Source of the DNA: CAVQWT01 sp963717705
GTDB lineage: Bacteria; Pseudomonadota; Gammaproteobacteria; Burkholderiales; Casimicrobiaceae
Direction of reading: 5' to 3'
NCBI GenBank assembly: GCA_963717705.1
Contig: CAVQWT010000005.1
Coordinates: 620,001-684,000 of the forward strand
Length of the DNA stretch: 64,000 nucleotides
A program made the position numbers and the translations under genes. Below the pieces are notes generated by a model that worked only from the letters and a program-made list of their open reading frames with translations, was not told the DNA's origin and did no database searches. This document shows positions 8,227-17,570 of this stretch, piece by piece (the stretch's first letter is position 1; every line of letters begins with the position of its first letter).

Positions 8227-8913
8227 ATGGACATCCAACGGACCCTGTCGCCGCTGGCGGCGCGCATCGCCGCTGCGTTTCCCACCCTCGCACCCGCCCC
8301 GGCGGCGACGCTCGAGCGCCTGGCCGATCGCAGCGCGCATCGGCAGGTGCCGGCCGGGACGGTGATGTTCAGCGCGCACACGCCCTGCGGCGGCTTTCCG
8401 CTGGTGCTCTCGGGCAGCATCAAGGTGCTGCAGCGCTACCCGAACGGCCGCGAGCTCCAGCTCTACCGGGTCAAGCCGGGCGAATCGTGCCTGCTGTCGG
8501 GCAGCTGCCTGCTCGGCCACGCCGAATACGACGCCACCGGCATCGCCGAGACCGAGGTGGAGCTGCTCGTCGTCCCGGCCACCGAATTCCACGCCCTGAT
8601 CGCAGGCGACGAAACCTTCCGCACGCACGTTTTCTCGCTGTTCTCGGAGCGCCTCGCGGGCTTGATGCAGACGGTCGAGGCAATCGCGTACCAGAAGCTC
8701 GACCAGCGGCTGGCGGCGCTGCTGGTCGAGCGCGCCGGTGCTCGCCGGGAGGTCCAGGCGACGCACCAGGCGCTGGCGGACGACCTCGGCAGCGTGCGCG
8801 AGATCGTCTCGCGCCTGCTGCGCAATTTCGAGGACCGGGGCTGGGTCGATCTGGGCCGCGAGCGCATCGTGCTGGTCGACGCGCCGGCGCTCGCCGCGCT
8901 CGCGCGCGGCTGA
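8227..8913 (+). CDS. Crp/Fnr-family transcriptional regulator
   Basis: This 228-residue regulator has an N-terminal cyclic-nucleotide-binding-like beta roll (about 1-130), a dimerisation helix (about 135-165) and a winged helix-turn-helix (about 170-220). The sensor domain carries a CLLSGSCLLGH segment with two cysteines, seen in a Crp/Fnr subgroup; it lacks the N-terminal cysteine cluster of oxygen-sensing Fnr. The recognition helix reads SVREIVSRLL. Arg-Glu followed four residues later by Arg matches the Crp reading head for TGTGA, while the Ser before the last Arg is Fnr-like. It is divergent from the CbiM-like gene and is the best local candidate to act at the palindrome at 7318. The effector is unknown. 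Confidence 0.88.
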   Translation: MDIQRTLSPLAARIAAAFPTLAPAPAATLERLADRSAHRQVPAGTVMFSAHTPCGGFPLVLSGSIKVLQRYPNGRELQLYRVKPGESCLLSGSCLLGHAEYDATGIAETEVELLVVPATEFHALIAGDETFRTHVFSLFSERLAGLMQTVEAIAYQKLDQRLAALLVERAGARREVQATHQALADDLGSVREIVSRLLRNFEDRGWVDLGRERIVLVDAPALAALARG

Positions 8914-8938
8914 TCCGGGCGGCAGCGGCCGCGGGGCC

Positions 8939-9517
8939 TCAGCGCGTCGGCCCCACGCCGATCGGCGGCGGCGCGAGATTGACGATCTTGCGGAACAGGG
9001 CCTCGAAGCCGGCGCCCTGGTCGGTGCCCAGCAGCGGATCGGTGTGGCCGGCGAACGCCGCGTCGATCGCCTCCCAGTCGGCCGCCGTCAGGTGCTCCTT
9101 CGCGAGCGGAATGACTTCGCGTTCCTCACGCCGCATGTGGTCCCAGTGGAATACCGCATAGGCCTCGACGGCGTCGGCGAAGGCCGGGAATTCGGCGGCC
9201 CCGCCCTCGCGGTACCGCGCAAGCCGCTGCTCGAGCTCGCGGATCTTGTCGGCGCCGATCTCGTGCTGGTTGTGGAGCAGGTCGACCAGCGACCCCGCCG
9301 CCGGGTGGCGCGCACGCAGCAGCGCGAACAGGTAGCGGTCCTCCTTCGGATGGTGGAACCGCTCGGGAAAGAGGTCGATGTAGTGCAGCATCGCCCCCAG
9401 CAGCTCGAAATCGGGCGCCGCGCCCCGGTCGCGGATTTCGCGGACGAGGTAGAGCATGCCGTGCAGCACCGCTCCCAGCGCCCGGTGCTCGTCCTGGATG
9501 ATCGCGATCGCCTGCAT
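8939..9517 (-). CDS. Hemerythrin-domain protein
   Basis: This 192-residue four-helix-bundle protein has the expected non-haem di-iron ligands: an early H (IIQDEHRAL), HYIDLFPERFHHPKEDRYLF with paired His and Glu, LLHNQHEIG, and a late FHWDHMRREER. Proteins of this type bind oxygen or nitric oxide or buffer iron; which applies here is not readable. It lies divergently from a second hemerythrin gene. The intergenic region holds a TTGAC-GCAG-GTTAA site at about -41.5 of a TAGGAT -10 box, arguing for Fnr-type control. The ATG at 9517 is preceded by GGGAGGC. Confidence 0.88.
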   Translation of the reverse strand: MQAIAIIQDEHRALGAVLHGMLYLVREIRDRGAAPDFELLGAMLHYIDLFPERFHHPKEDRYLFALLRARHPAAGSLVDLLHNQHEIGADKIRELEQRLARYREGGAAEFPAFADAVEAYAVFHWDHMRREEREVIPLAKEHLTAADWEAIDAAFAGHTDPLLGTDQGAGFEALFRKIVNLAPPPIGVGPTR

Positions 9518-9603
9518 GGTGCCTCCCGTTCCCGTGCCCGCGGCGGCACGGCGTCCCGGCGGGCGAACGCCGTCGCGGCGGTCCCGTCGCCCGGCAGCCC
9601 GGT

Positions 9604-9652
9604 GCCCACGATCCTAGGCGCACGCGTCGGCCGGGGCCTTAACCTGCGTCAA
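9604..9652 (-). promoter_or_regulatory. Candidate Fnr-type promoter of the hemerythrin gene
   Basis: Read on the minus strand, TTGAC-GCAG-GTTAA (9652-9639) matches the Fnr/Anr consensus arms with one deviation in the second half. A TAGGAT -10 box sits at 9616-9611. Assuming a start near 9604, the palindrome centre falls at -41.5, the normal Fnr activator position. I see no matching -10 on the plus strand for the divergent hemerythrin gene. Supported by motif and spacing only. Confidence 0.5.
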
Positions 9653-9744
9653 TCCGCGCGCCCCGCCGGCACCCGGGCGCCCCGTCGCCGGCGGGGCGCG
9701 GTACGATGGATTCCCCGAACGCGCCGCGCACGCGAGGACTCCCG

Positions 9745-10293
9745 ATGAACCGCGACCCCTTCGGCGGCAGCGCCGCCTCCTTCGACGATCCCCTCGCCAT
9801 GCTGTCGGCCTGCCACGGGCGGATCCGCCGCCAGCTCGAGACGCTCTCGCGCCTCGAGCGGCACCTGCCCGAGCACGGCTGCGACACCGACGCGCGCGTC
9901 GCGGCGCGGGCGATCCTGCGCTACTTCGACACCGCGGCGCCGCACCATCACGAGGACGAGGAGGTCGACGTGTTCCCGCGCGTCGTCGCCCGGGCGCCGG
10001 AGTGCGCGGCGCTGGTCGCGCGGCTGGAGGCGGAGCATCTCGTGCTGGCGGCGAACTGGCGCCACCTGCGGCCGCTGCTCGCGGGCATCGCGGCCGGACA
10101 GCGCGCGGTGCTGCCGCCGAAACTCGTCCGCGACGCCACCGCGGCCTACGACGCGCACATCGAGGCCGAGGAGACGGAGCTGATCCCCCTCGCGCGCGAG
10201 CTGCTCCCTGCGGAGGAGATCGCCGCGGTCGGTCGGGCGATGGCGCGGCGCCGTGGCGTCGCGCCCGCCGGCGCTCAGATCACCTTGGAGTAG
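9745..10293 (+). CDS. Hemerythrin-domain protein, second copy
   Basis: This 182-residue protein belongs to the hemerythrin HHE family: ACHGRIRRQLETLSRLERHL at the start, then FDTAAPHHHEDEEVDVFPRV with His and Glu ligands, then EAEHLVLAANWRHL and HIEAEETELIPLARELLP. It is not closely similar to the divergent neighbour and belongs to a different hemerythrin subgroup. I chose the ATG at 9745, seven bases after GAGGA, rather than the ATG at 9706. Its last 19 bases overlap the 3' end of hemN on the opposite strand. Likely di-iron oxygen, NO or redox sensing or storage; the exact role is unknown. Confidence 0.85.
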   Translation: MNRDPFGGSAASFDDPLAMLSACHGRIRRQLETLSRLERHLPEHGCDTDARVAARAILRYFDTAAPHHHEDEEVDVFPRVVARAPECAALVARLEAEHLVLAANWRHLRPLLAGIAAGQRAVLPPKLVRDATAAYDAHIEAEETELIPLARELLPAEEIAAVGRAMARRRGVAPAGAQITLE

Positions 10294-11672
10294 CGCGCCT
10301 TTTCCGCCGTCTCGCGCAGGTGCCGGTCGAACTGCATGGCCGCGATGCGCACCAGCAGGCGGCCGCGGGGCGTGACCACGACGCGGCGCTCGTCGACCTC
10401 GACGATGCCGTCGACGGCGAGCGCCTTCAGCGCGACGATCTCGGGCGCGAAGTAGTCGGCGAAGCGGATGCCGTGCTGCGCCTCGACCGCGGCGAAGTCG
10501 AGGTCGAAGTTGCACATCAGGCTCTGGATGATCTCGCGGCGCAGCAGGTCGTCGGCGGTCAGTTCGACGCCGCGCAGCACGGGCAGCGTTTGCGCGTCCA
10601 GCCGGCTGTAGTACTCGTCGAGCGTCTTGACGTTTTGCGCGTACGCGGCACCGACCTTGCTGATCGCCGACATGCCGAAGGACAGCATGTCGCAGTCGGG
10701 CCGGGTCGAATAGCCCTGGAAGTTGCGGTGGAGCTTGCGCTGCGCCTGCGCGACGGCGAGCTCGTCGGTCGGCTTGGCGAAGTGGTCCATGCCGATGTAG
10801 ACGTAGCCGGCCTCGCCCAGCTTGCTGATGGCGAGCGCGAGGATGTTGAGCTTCGTCTCCGGCGTGGGCACCGCGGCGGTGTCGATGCGCCGCTGCGGCT
10901 TGAACAGGTGCGGCACGTGCGCGTACGAATACAGCGCGATCCGGTCCGGCGACGCGGCGATGACCTTGTCCAGCGTCACCGAGAAGCCGGCGAGCGTCTG
11001 CATCGGCAGCCCGTAGATCAGGTCCGCGTTGACCGAGACGAAGCCGTTGGCCCGCGCCGAGTCGATGACGACGCGCGTCTCCTCCTCGCTCTGGATCCGG
11101 TTGACCGCCTTCTGCACCGCGGGGTCGAAGTCCTGGATGCCGACCGAGATGCGGTTGAAGCCCAGCGTGGCGAGGTGGGCGACGTCCGCCGCGGTGACCT
11201 TGCGCGGATCGACCTCGATCGACACCTCGGCGTGCGGGTCGAAGCGGAACGCGCCGCGCAGCATGCCCATCAGCTCCGCCATCTCCTCGCGCGACAGGAA
11301 CGTCGGCGTGCCGCCGCCCCAGTGCAGCTGCTCGACCGGCGGCGACCCTTCGACCAGGCCGGAGACGATGCCGATCTCGCGCCCGACGTAGCGGATGTAC
11401 TTGGCCGAGCGCCCGTGGTCCTTGGTCACCACCTTGTTGCACGCGCAGTAGAAGCAGATGGTGTTGCAGAACGGCAGGTGCACGTACAGCGACAGCGGCT
11501 GCTGCACGCGCCCCTGGTTGCGCGCCGCAAGGGCGTTGACGTAGCTCTCGGCGGTGAAGCCGTCGTGGAAGCGGTCGGCGGTGGGGTACGACGTGTACCG
11601 CGGCCCGAAGGTGTCGTACTTGCGAATGAGCGCGGTGTCGAGCACCAGGTCGCGGGCGGAAACGATGGGCAT
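10275..11672 (-). CDS. hemN: Oxygen-independent coproporphyrinogen III oxidase
   Basis: HemN is a radical SAM enzyme that converts coproporphyrinogen III to protoporphyrinogen IX for haem synthesis without oxygen. The 465-residue protein starts at ATG 11672 after AAGGA and has the cysteine motif CNTICFYCACNKV near residue 75, with GPRYTSYPTADRFHDG ahead of it and HWGGGTPTFL after it. The C-terminal HemN domain is complete. An Fnr-type palindrome lies upstream. The 3' end overlaps the hemerythrin gene on the other strand by 19 bases. Full-length HemN proteins are about 455-470 residues, so this is intact and likely a true HemN rather than a HemW homologue. Confidence 0.95.
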   Translation of the reverse strand: MPIVSARDLVLDTALIRKYDTFGPRYTSYPTADRFHDGFTAESYVNALAARNQGRVQQPLSLYVHLPFCNTICFYCACNKVVTKDHGRSAKYIRYVGREIGIVSGLVEGSPPVEQLHWGGGTPTFLSREEMAELMGMLRGAFRFDPHAEVSIEVDPRKVTAADVAHLATLGFNRISVGIQDFDPAVQKAVNRIQSEEETRVVIDSARANGFVSVNADLIYGLPMQTLAGFSVTLDKVIAASPDRIALYSYAHVPHLFKPQRRIDTAAVPTPETKLNILALAISKLGEAGYVYIGMDHFAKPTDELAVAQAQRKLHRNFQGYSTRPDCDMLSFGMSAISKVGAAYAQNVKTLDEYYSRLDAQTLPVLRGVELTADDLLRREIIQSLMCNFDLDFAAVEAQHGIRFADYFAPEIVALKALAVDGIVEVDERRVVVTPRGRLLVRIAAMQFDRHLRETAEKARYSKVI

Positions 11673-11704
11673 GGGAATCCTTGGTACGGGCGTTTTGCCC
11701 TGCT

Positions 11705-11753
11705 GCGTCGGATTGTCACGCCTGATGTAACACCCGGCCTTGACCGAGGTCAA
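11705..11753 (-). promoter_or_regulatory. Fnr-type box upstream of hemN
   Basis: TTGAC-CGAG-GTCAA at 11740-11753 is a perfect palindrome of the Fnr/Anr type. A start of transcription near 11705 would place its centre at -41.5, with GACAAT (11717-11712) in the -10 position. Oxygen-independent hemN genes are classical Fnr/Anr targets, so this assignment is supported by site, spacing and known biology. No canonical Fnr gene is in the window. Confidence 0.65.
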
Positions 11754-11929
11754 CCGGGCGGCGCGGCCGGGGGGTTGGCCACACCCGCCAAGCCCGGTGG
11801 CGGGCCGCTGGCGGCGGGCGGCAGGCTTGGCCCCGGTCCCGTGTCGTGCCGGTCACGCCGGCGCTCCCGCCGCTCGCCCGCCGTCCGCTCCCGGGAGCGA
11901 GCCGGCGGCGCGGCGTCGTTCCCGCAACG

Positions 11930-12622
11930 TCAGACAGTGAGCCGCTCGCGCACCCCGTCGCGTTCCATGTCCTCGCCCCTGCCGGCGAGCACGACCTCGC
12001 CCCGCGAAAGCACGACGTAGCGGTCGGCGAGCGACCGGGCGAAGTCGTAGTACTGCTCGACCAGCAGGATCGCCATCTGCCCCTCGCCGGCCAGCAGGCG
12101 AATCGCCCGCTCGATGTCCTTGATGATCGACGGCTGGATGCCCTCGGTCGGCTCGTCGAGCACCAGCAGCTTCGGCTCCAGCGCCAGCGCGCGGCCGATC
12201 GACAGCTGCTGCTGCTGGCCGCCGGAAAGGTCGCCGCCGCGGCGATGGCGCATGTCCTTCAGCACCGGGAACATCTCGTAGATGCGGCCGGGGATCGCCG
12301 ACCCGCGCGGCCGCGTGGCGAGGCCGAGCTTCAGGTTTTCCTCGACCGTCAGCCGCGGGAAGATCTCGCGCCCCTGCGGCACGTAGCCGAGGCCGCGGCG
12401 CGCACGCTCGTACGGCGCCGCGCGCGTCACGTCGCCGCCGGCCAGCGCGATGGTGCCCGACCGCGCGGGCAGCAGGCCGGCGATGCACTTCAGCAGCGTC
12501 GTCTTGCCGACACCGTTGCGTCCCAGCACCGTCGTGACCTCGCCGGTGCGCGCCTCGAAACTGACGTCGCGCAGCGTGTGGCTGCCGCCGTAGTACTGGT
12601 TCAGGGCGTCGACGGTCAGCAC
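11930..12622 (-). CDS. urtE: Urea ABC transporter ATP-binding protein UrtE
   Basis: This 230-residue LivF-type ATPase has Walker A GRNGVGKTT, signature LSGGQQQQL, Walker B KLLVLDEPTEGIQPS and the LLVEQYYDFA switch region that is typical of UrtE. It powers urea or short-chain-amide uptake with UrtABCD. It starts with GTG at 12622, three bases after the urtD stop, as the last gene of the transporter operon. I found no urease genes downstream; the next gene is hemN. Length and motifs are normal. Confidence 0.9.
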   Translation of the reverse strand: MLTVDALNQYYGGSHTLRDVSFEARTGEVTTVLGRNGVGKTTLLKCIAGLLPARSGTIALAGGDVTRAAPYERARRGLGYVPQGREIFPRLTVEENLKLGLATRPRGSAIPGRIYEMFPVLKDMRHRRGGDLSGGQQQQLSIGRALALEPKLLVLDEPTEGIQPSIIKDIERAIRLLAGEGQMAILLVEQYYDFARSLADRYVVLSRGEVVLAGRGEDMERDGVRERLTV

Positions 12623-12625
12623 GGT

Positions 12626-13449
<824 letters not shown>

Positions 13450-13453
<4 letters not shown>

Positions 13454-14643
13454 GAGCGCCGCCGGAACAGGCTCACCACGCCGCCGGGCAGGAACACCGT
13501 GACGGCGATGAACAGGAAGCCGAGGAAGAACAGCCAGAACTCGGGAAACGCGACGGTGAACCAGCTCTTGGCGCCGTTGACCAGCACCGCGCCGACGATG
13601 CCGCCGACCAGCGTCCCGCGGCCGCCGACCGCGGTCCAGATCGCGATCTCGATCGAGTTGGCCGGCGACATCTCGCCCGGATTGATGATGCCCACCTGCG
13701 GCACGTACAGCGCGCCGGCGATCCCGCACATCACCGCGGACAGCGTCCATACGAAGAGCTTGTAGTGGACCGGGTTGTAGCCGCAGAACATCACCCGGCT
13801 CTCGGCATCGCGGATGGCGGCCAGCACGCGCCCCAGCTTGGACGTGACGACGAAGCGGCCGACAAGCAGCGCGCCGAAGAGCGCGAGCCCGGTCAGCGCG
13901 AACAGCGTCGCCCGCGTCTCGGGCGCCGCGATGGGAAAGCCCAGAATCCGCTTGAAGTCCGTGAAGCCGTTGTTGCCGCCGAAGCCGGTGTCGTTGCGGA
14001 AGAACAGCAGCATGAAGGCGTAGGTCAGCGCCTGCGTGATGATCGAGAAGTAGACGCCCTTGATGCGGGAGCGGAAGGCGAACCAGCCGAACACGAACGC
14101 CAGCACGCCCGGCACCAGCACCACCAGCAGCGCCGCGTACCAGAAGTGATCGGTGAAGCTCCAGTACCAGGGGTAGGCCTTCCAGTCGAGGAACACCATG
14201 AAGTCCGGCAGGTCGCTGGCGTAGACGCCCTCGCGGCCGATCGAGCGCATCAGGTACATGCCCATCGCGTAGCCGCCCAGCGCGAAGAAGAGTCCGTGAC
14301 CCAGCGACAGGATGCCGGCGAACCCCCAGATCAGGTCCATCGCCAGCGCGACGATCGCATAGCACATGATCTTGCCGGCGAGCGTCACGAACCAGTCGGG
14401 GACGTGCAGCGGGTGGCCCGCGGGCAGCGCCAGGTTCGCGAGCGGCAGCACCACGGTGACCACGACGACGGCGACGACGAACGCGCCCCAGCCGCGCCGC
14501 GTGAACAGTGCGCGCGTCGGCGCGGCGAGCGGCGGCCGCGCCGCGCCGGCCGTGGCGGCCGCGGGGATCGCGGCCCCGGGGGCGGCGGCCGGCGCGGCCG
14601 CTGCCGGCGCGGACGAGGCGACCGGTGCGTCCATTGCGGTCAT
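13450..14643 (-). CDS. urtC: Urea ABC transporter permease UrtC
   Basis: This 397-residue LivM-type membrane protein has an Ala/Pro-rich N-terminal stretch of about 35 residues, then about ten transmembrane helices. Family segments include DLIWGFAGILSLGHGLFFALGG split across two helices, GVYFSIITQALTYAFML, GGNNGFTDFK and the terminal FLPGGVVSLF. The ATG at 14643 overlaps the urtB stop by four bases; another in-frame ATG three codons later is possible. The Ala-rich head is unusually long and not conserved in the family. It forms the translocation channel with UrtB. Confidence 0.9.
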
Positions 14644-16256
14644 CCGTCCGCCATCCGGCCCTTGAGCGCGAACAGGCCCTGCGGACGCTTCTGGATGAAC
14701 ACGATGATGAACACCAGCACGATGATCTTGGCCAGCACCGCGCCGGACCAGGCCTCGAGGAACTTGTTGACGACGCCCAGCCCGAGCCCGGCCACCACGG
14801 TGCCGGCGAGCTGGCCGACGCCGCCCAGCACGACCACCATGAACGAGTCGACGATGTAGCTCTGCCCGAGGTCGGGTCCGACGTTGCCGATCTGCGACAG
14901 CGCGCAGCCGGCGAGCCCCGCGATGCCGGAGCCCAGCCCGAACGCCAGCATGTCGACGCGCCCCGTCGGCACGCCCAGGGCGCTCGCCATCGGCCGGTTC
15001 TGCGTGACCCCGCGGACGAACAGCCCGAGCCGCGTCCGGTTGAGCAGCACGTAGACGAGGCCCAGCACGGCGAAGGCGAAGCCGATGATCACGATGCGGC
15101 TCCACGGCAGCACGGCGCCCTCGATCATGGTCAGCCCGCCGGACATCCAAGCGGGGTTCTCGACCTGCACGTTCTGCGCCCCGAAGATCGTGCGCATCGC
15201 CTGGATCAGGATCAGCGAAAGCCCCCAGGTCGCGAGCAGCGTCTCCAGCGGCCGCCCGTAGAGAAAGCGGATGACGGTGCGCTCCATCGCCATGCCGACC
15301 AGCGCCGACGCCATGAAGGCCACCGGCAACGCGGCGAGCAGGTACGCGTCGAACAGCCCCGGGGCGTACTGGCGGAAGAGGTTCTGCACCACGTAGGTCG
15401 CGTAGGCGCCGATCATGATCAGCTCGCCGTGCGCCATGTTGATGACGCCCATCAGCCCGTAGGTGATGGCGAGGCCGAGCGCCGCCAGCAGCAGGATGCT
15501 CCCGAGCGAGAGGCCGCTGAACACGCGGGCGACGAGCTCGCCTGTGGCGAAGCGTCCCTCGATCGCGCGCAGGCTCTTGTCCGCCTCGGCGCGCACGTCG
15601 CCGTCCGGCTCGGCCCAGACTTCACCCTTCTTCGCCAGCAGGCCGATGAGCAGCGTGCGGGTCGCCGGACTGGTGCTGTCCGCCAGCGTCCGGATCGCGG
15701 TGATGCGGACCTCCTTGTCGGGACTGCCCAGCCGGATCGACGCGCCGGAGACCGTCAACAGCTCGCGGATCTCCGCGTCGGTCTCGCCTGCCGTCGCGCG
15801 TTCGATCGCCGGCAGCACGCCTTCGTCGGCGCCGGCCTGCAGCGCCTTCGCGGCCGCCAGCCGCACCACGCGGTCAGGCGACGCCAGCTTCAACGCCGCC
15901 ATCGCCGACGCGAGCTCGCGCCGCACCCGGTTGTTGACGACGACATCGTCGAGGGGCGTCGGCAGCGGCGCGACCGCCGCGCCGCTGGCGGCGTCGACCG
16001 CCCCGTCGCCGCGGACGACCAGCACCGCGGTCTCGCCCGAGGTCTTCACTTCGTCGGCGGCAAGCGCCTCGAGCAGCGCCAGAGCACCTTCGGGCGCCGT
16101 CGCTGCGAGGTCGTGGATTGCCCTGATCTTCGCGTCGTTGTCGCCGAACGCGAGTTCGCGCACCGTGCCGGCCGGAAGGGCGGCCCCCGCCCCCCCGGCC
16201 GCCGCGGCCAGCGACACGAACAGCACGATCCTGCGCAGCATGGCCGCGATCGGCAC
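14640..16256 (-). CDS. urtB: Urea ABC transporter permease UrtB
   Basis: This 538-residue protein has a signal-like hydrophobic N-terminus, an extracytoplasmic alpha-helical repeat region (about residues 30-235) containing several 'rAa..L' repeats, and a LivH-type membrane domain with LSLGSILLLAALGLAITYGL, MGVINMAHGELIMIG and QKRPQGLFALKGR. The long N-terminal region is normal for proteobacterial UrtB. I chose GTG at 16256, five bases after AGGAG; GTG at 16262 is too close to that site and ATG at 16241 is a further option. It follows urtA by 45 bases. Confidence 0.88.
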   Translation of the reverse strand: MPIAAMLRRIVLFVSLAAAAGGAGAALPAGTVRELAFGDNDAKIRAIHDLAATAPEGALALLEALAADEVKTSGETAVLVVRGDGAVDAASGAAVAPLPTPLDDVVVNNRVRRELASAMAALKLASPDRVVRLAAAKALQAGADEGVLPAIERATAGETDAEIRELLTVSGASIRLGSPDKEVRITAIRTLADSTSPATRTLLIGLLAKKGEVWAEPDGDVRAEADKSLRAIEGRFATGELVARVFSGLSLGSILLLAALGLAITYGLMGVINMAHGELIMIGAYATYVVQNLFRQYAPGLFDAYLLAALPVAFMASALVGMAMERTVIRFLYGRPLETLLATWGLSLILIQAMRTIFGAQNVQVENPAWMSGGLTMIEGAVLPWSRIVIIGFAFAVLGLVYVLLNRTRLGLFVRGVTQNRPMASALGVPTGRVDMLAFGLGSGIAGLAGCALSQIGNVGPDLGQSYIVDSFMVVVLGGVGQLAGTVVAGLGLGVVNKFLEAWSGAVLAKIIVLVFIIVFIQKRPQGLFALKGRMADG

Positions 16257-16301
16257 GAGCACTCCTTGCGGGTTTGGGAACGGGGCCGACGCGGCGACGC
16301 G

Positions 16302-17570
16302 CTACTTCTTTTCCGGCCCGTCCTTCTTCTTGTCGTTGCCGGCGATGAACGGGCTCCACGGTTGGGCGCGCACCAGGCCCTTCGGATCCTTCCACACCAC
16401 GTTGAACTGGCCGTTGGCCTGGATCTCGCCGATGAACACCGGCTTCCAGAGATGGTGATTGGTCAGGTCCATCTTCATCGTGTAGCCGTTCGGCGATGCG
16501 AAGGTCTGGCCGGCCATCGCCGCGATGACCTTGTCAGGATTCGTCGACTTGGCCTTCTCGACCGCCTGCTTCCACATCCACATGCCGACGTAAGTGGCTT
16601 CCATCGGGTCGTTGGTCAGCGGCCTGTCGGCGCCGGGCAGCTTCTTCGCCTTGGCGTAGTCGGCCCACTGCTTCTTGAACGCGTCGTTGGCCGGGTTCTT
16701 CAGCGACATGAAGTAGTTCCACGCCGCGAGGTGGCCGACCAGAGGCTTGGTGTCGACGCCGCGCAGCTCCTCCTCGCCGACCGAGAACGCCACGACGGGC
16801 ACGTCGGTGGCCTTCAGGCCCTGGTTGCCCAGTTCCTTGTAGAACGGGACGTTCGAGTCCCCGTTGATCGTGGAGACCACCGCCGTCTTGCCGCCGGCGG
16901 AGAACTTCTTGATGTCGGCGACGATGGTCTGGTAGTCGCTGTGGCCGAACGGCGTGTACTTCTCGTCGATGTCCTTCTCGTCGACGCCCTTCGACTTCAG
17001 GAAAGCGCGCAGGATCTTGTTGGTCGTGCGCGGATAGACGTAGTCGGTGCCGAGCAGCACCCAGCGCTTGGCGGCGCCGCCCTCCTTGCTCATCAGGTAC
17101 TCGACCGCAGGAATCGCCTGCTGGTTCGGCGCCGCGCCGGTGTAGAACACGTTTTTCGACAGCTCCTCGCCCTCGTACTGCACCGGATAGAAGAGCAGGC
17201 CGTTCAACTCCTCGAACACCGGCAGCACCGACTTGCGCGACACCGACGTCCAGCAGCCGAACACCACGTCGACCTTGTCCTGCGTCAGCAGCTGCCGGGC
17301 CTTCTCGGCGAACAGCGGCCAGTTCGACGCCGGGTCGACGACGACGGCCTCGAGCTTCTTGCCCAGCACGCCGCCCTTCTTGTTGATGTCGTCGATCGTC
17401 ATCAGCGCGACGTCCTTCAGCACCGTCTCGCTGATCGCCATCGTTCCCGACAGCGAGTGAAGGATGCCGACCTTGATGGTGTCGGCGGCGAGCGCCGGTC
17501 CGGCCGAGAAGCCCGCGGCGGCGAGCGCAGTGGTGAGGGCGAGGCGTTGCAGGAAGCGTCTGCGTTGCAT
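16302..17570 (-). CDS. urtA: Urea ABC transporter substrate-binding protein UrtA
   Basis: This 422-residue periplasmic binding protein has a twin-arginine-like N-terminus (MQRRRFLQRL) and signal peptide to about residue 28. The mature part shows UrtA hallmarks: HSLSGTMAISETVLKDVALM, VFGCWTSVSRKSVLPVFEE, NGLLFYPVQYEGEE and GDSNVPFYKEL. These are specific to the urea/amide group rather than amino-acid binding proteins. It is first in urtABCDE and likely the most expressed. The ATG at 17570 is preceded by GGGGAATTCC. A possible nitrogen-responsive promoter lies upstream. Confidence 0.93.
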   Translation of the reverse strand: MQRRRFLQRLALTTALAAAGFSAGPALAADTIKVGILHSLSGTMAISETVLKDVALMTIDDINKKGGVLGKKLEAVVVDPASNWPLFAEKARQLLTQDKVDVVFGCWTSVSRKSVLPVFEELNGLLFYPVQYEGEELSKNVFYTGAAPNQQAIPAVEYLMSKEGGAAKRWVLLGTDYVYPRTTNKILRAFLKSKGVDEKDIDEKYTPFGHSDYQTIVADIKKFSAGGKTAVVSTINGDSNVPFYKELGNQGLKATDVPVVAFSVGEEELRGVDTKPLVGHLAAWNYFMSLKNPANDAFKKQWADYAKAKKLPGADRPLTNDPMEATYVGMWMWKQAVEKAKSTNPDKVIAAMAGQTFASPNGYTMKMDLTNHHLWKPVFIGEIQANGQFNVVWKDPKGLVRAQPWSPFIAGNDKKKDGPEKK

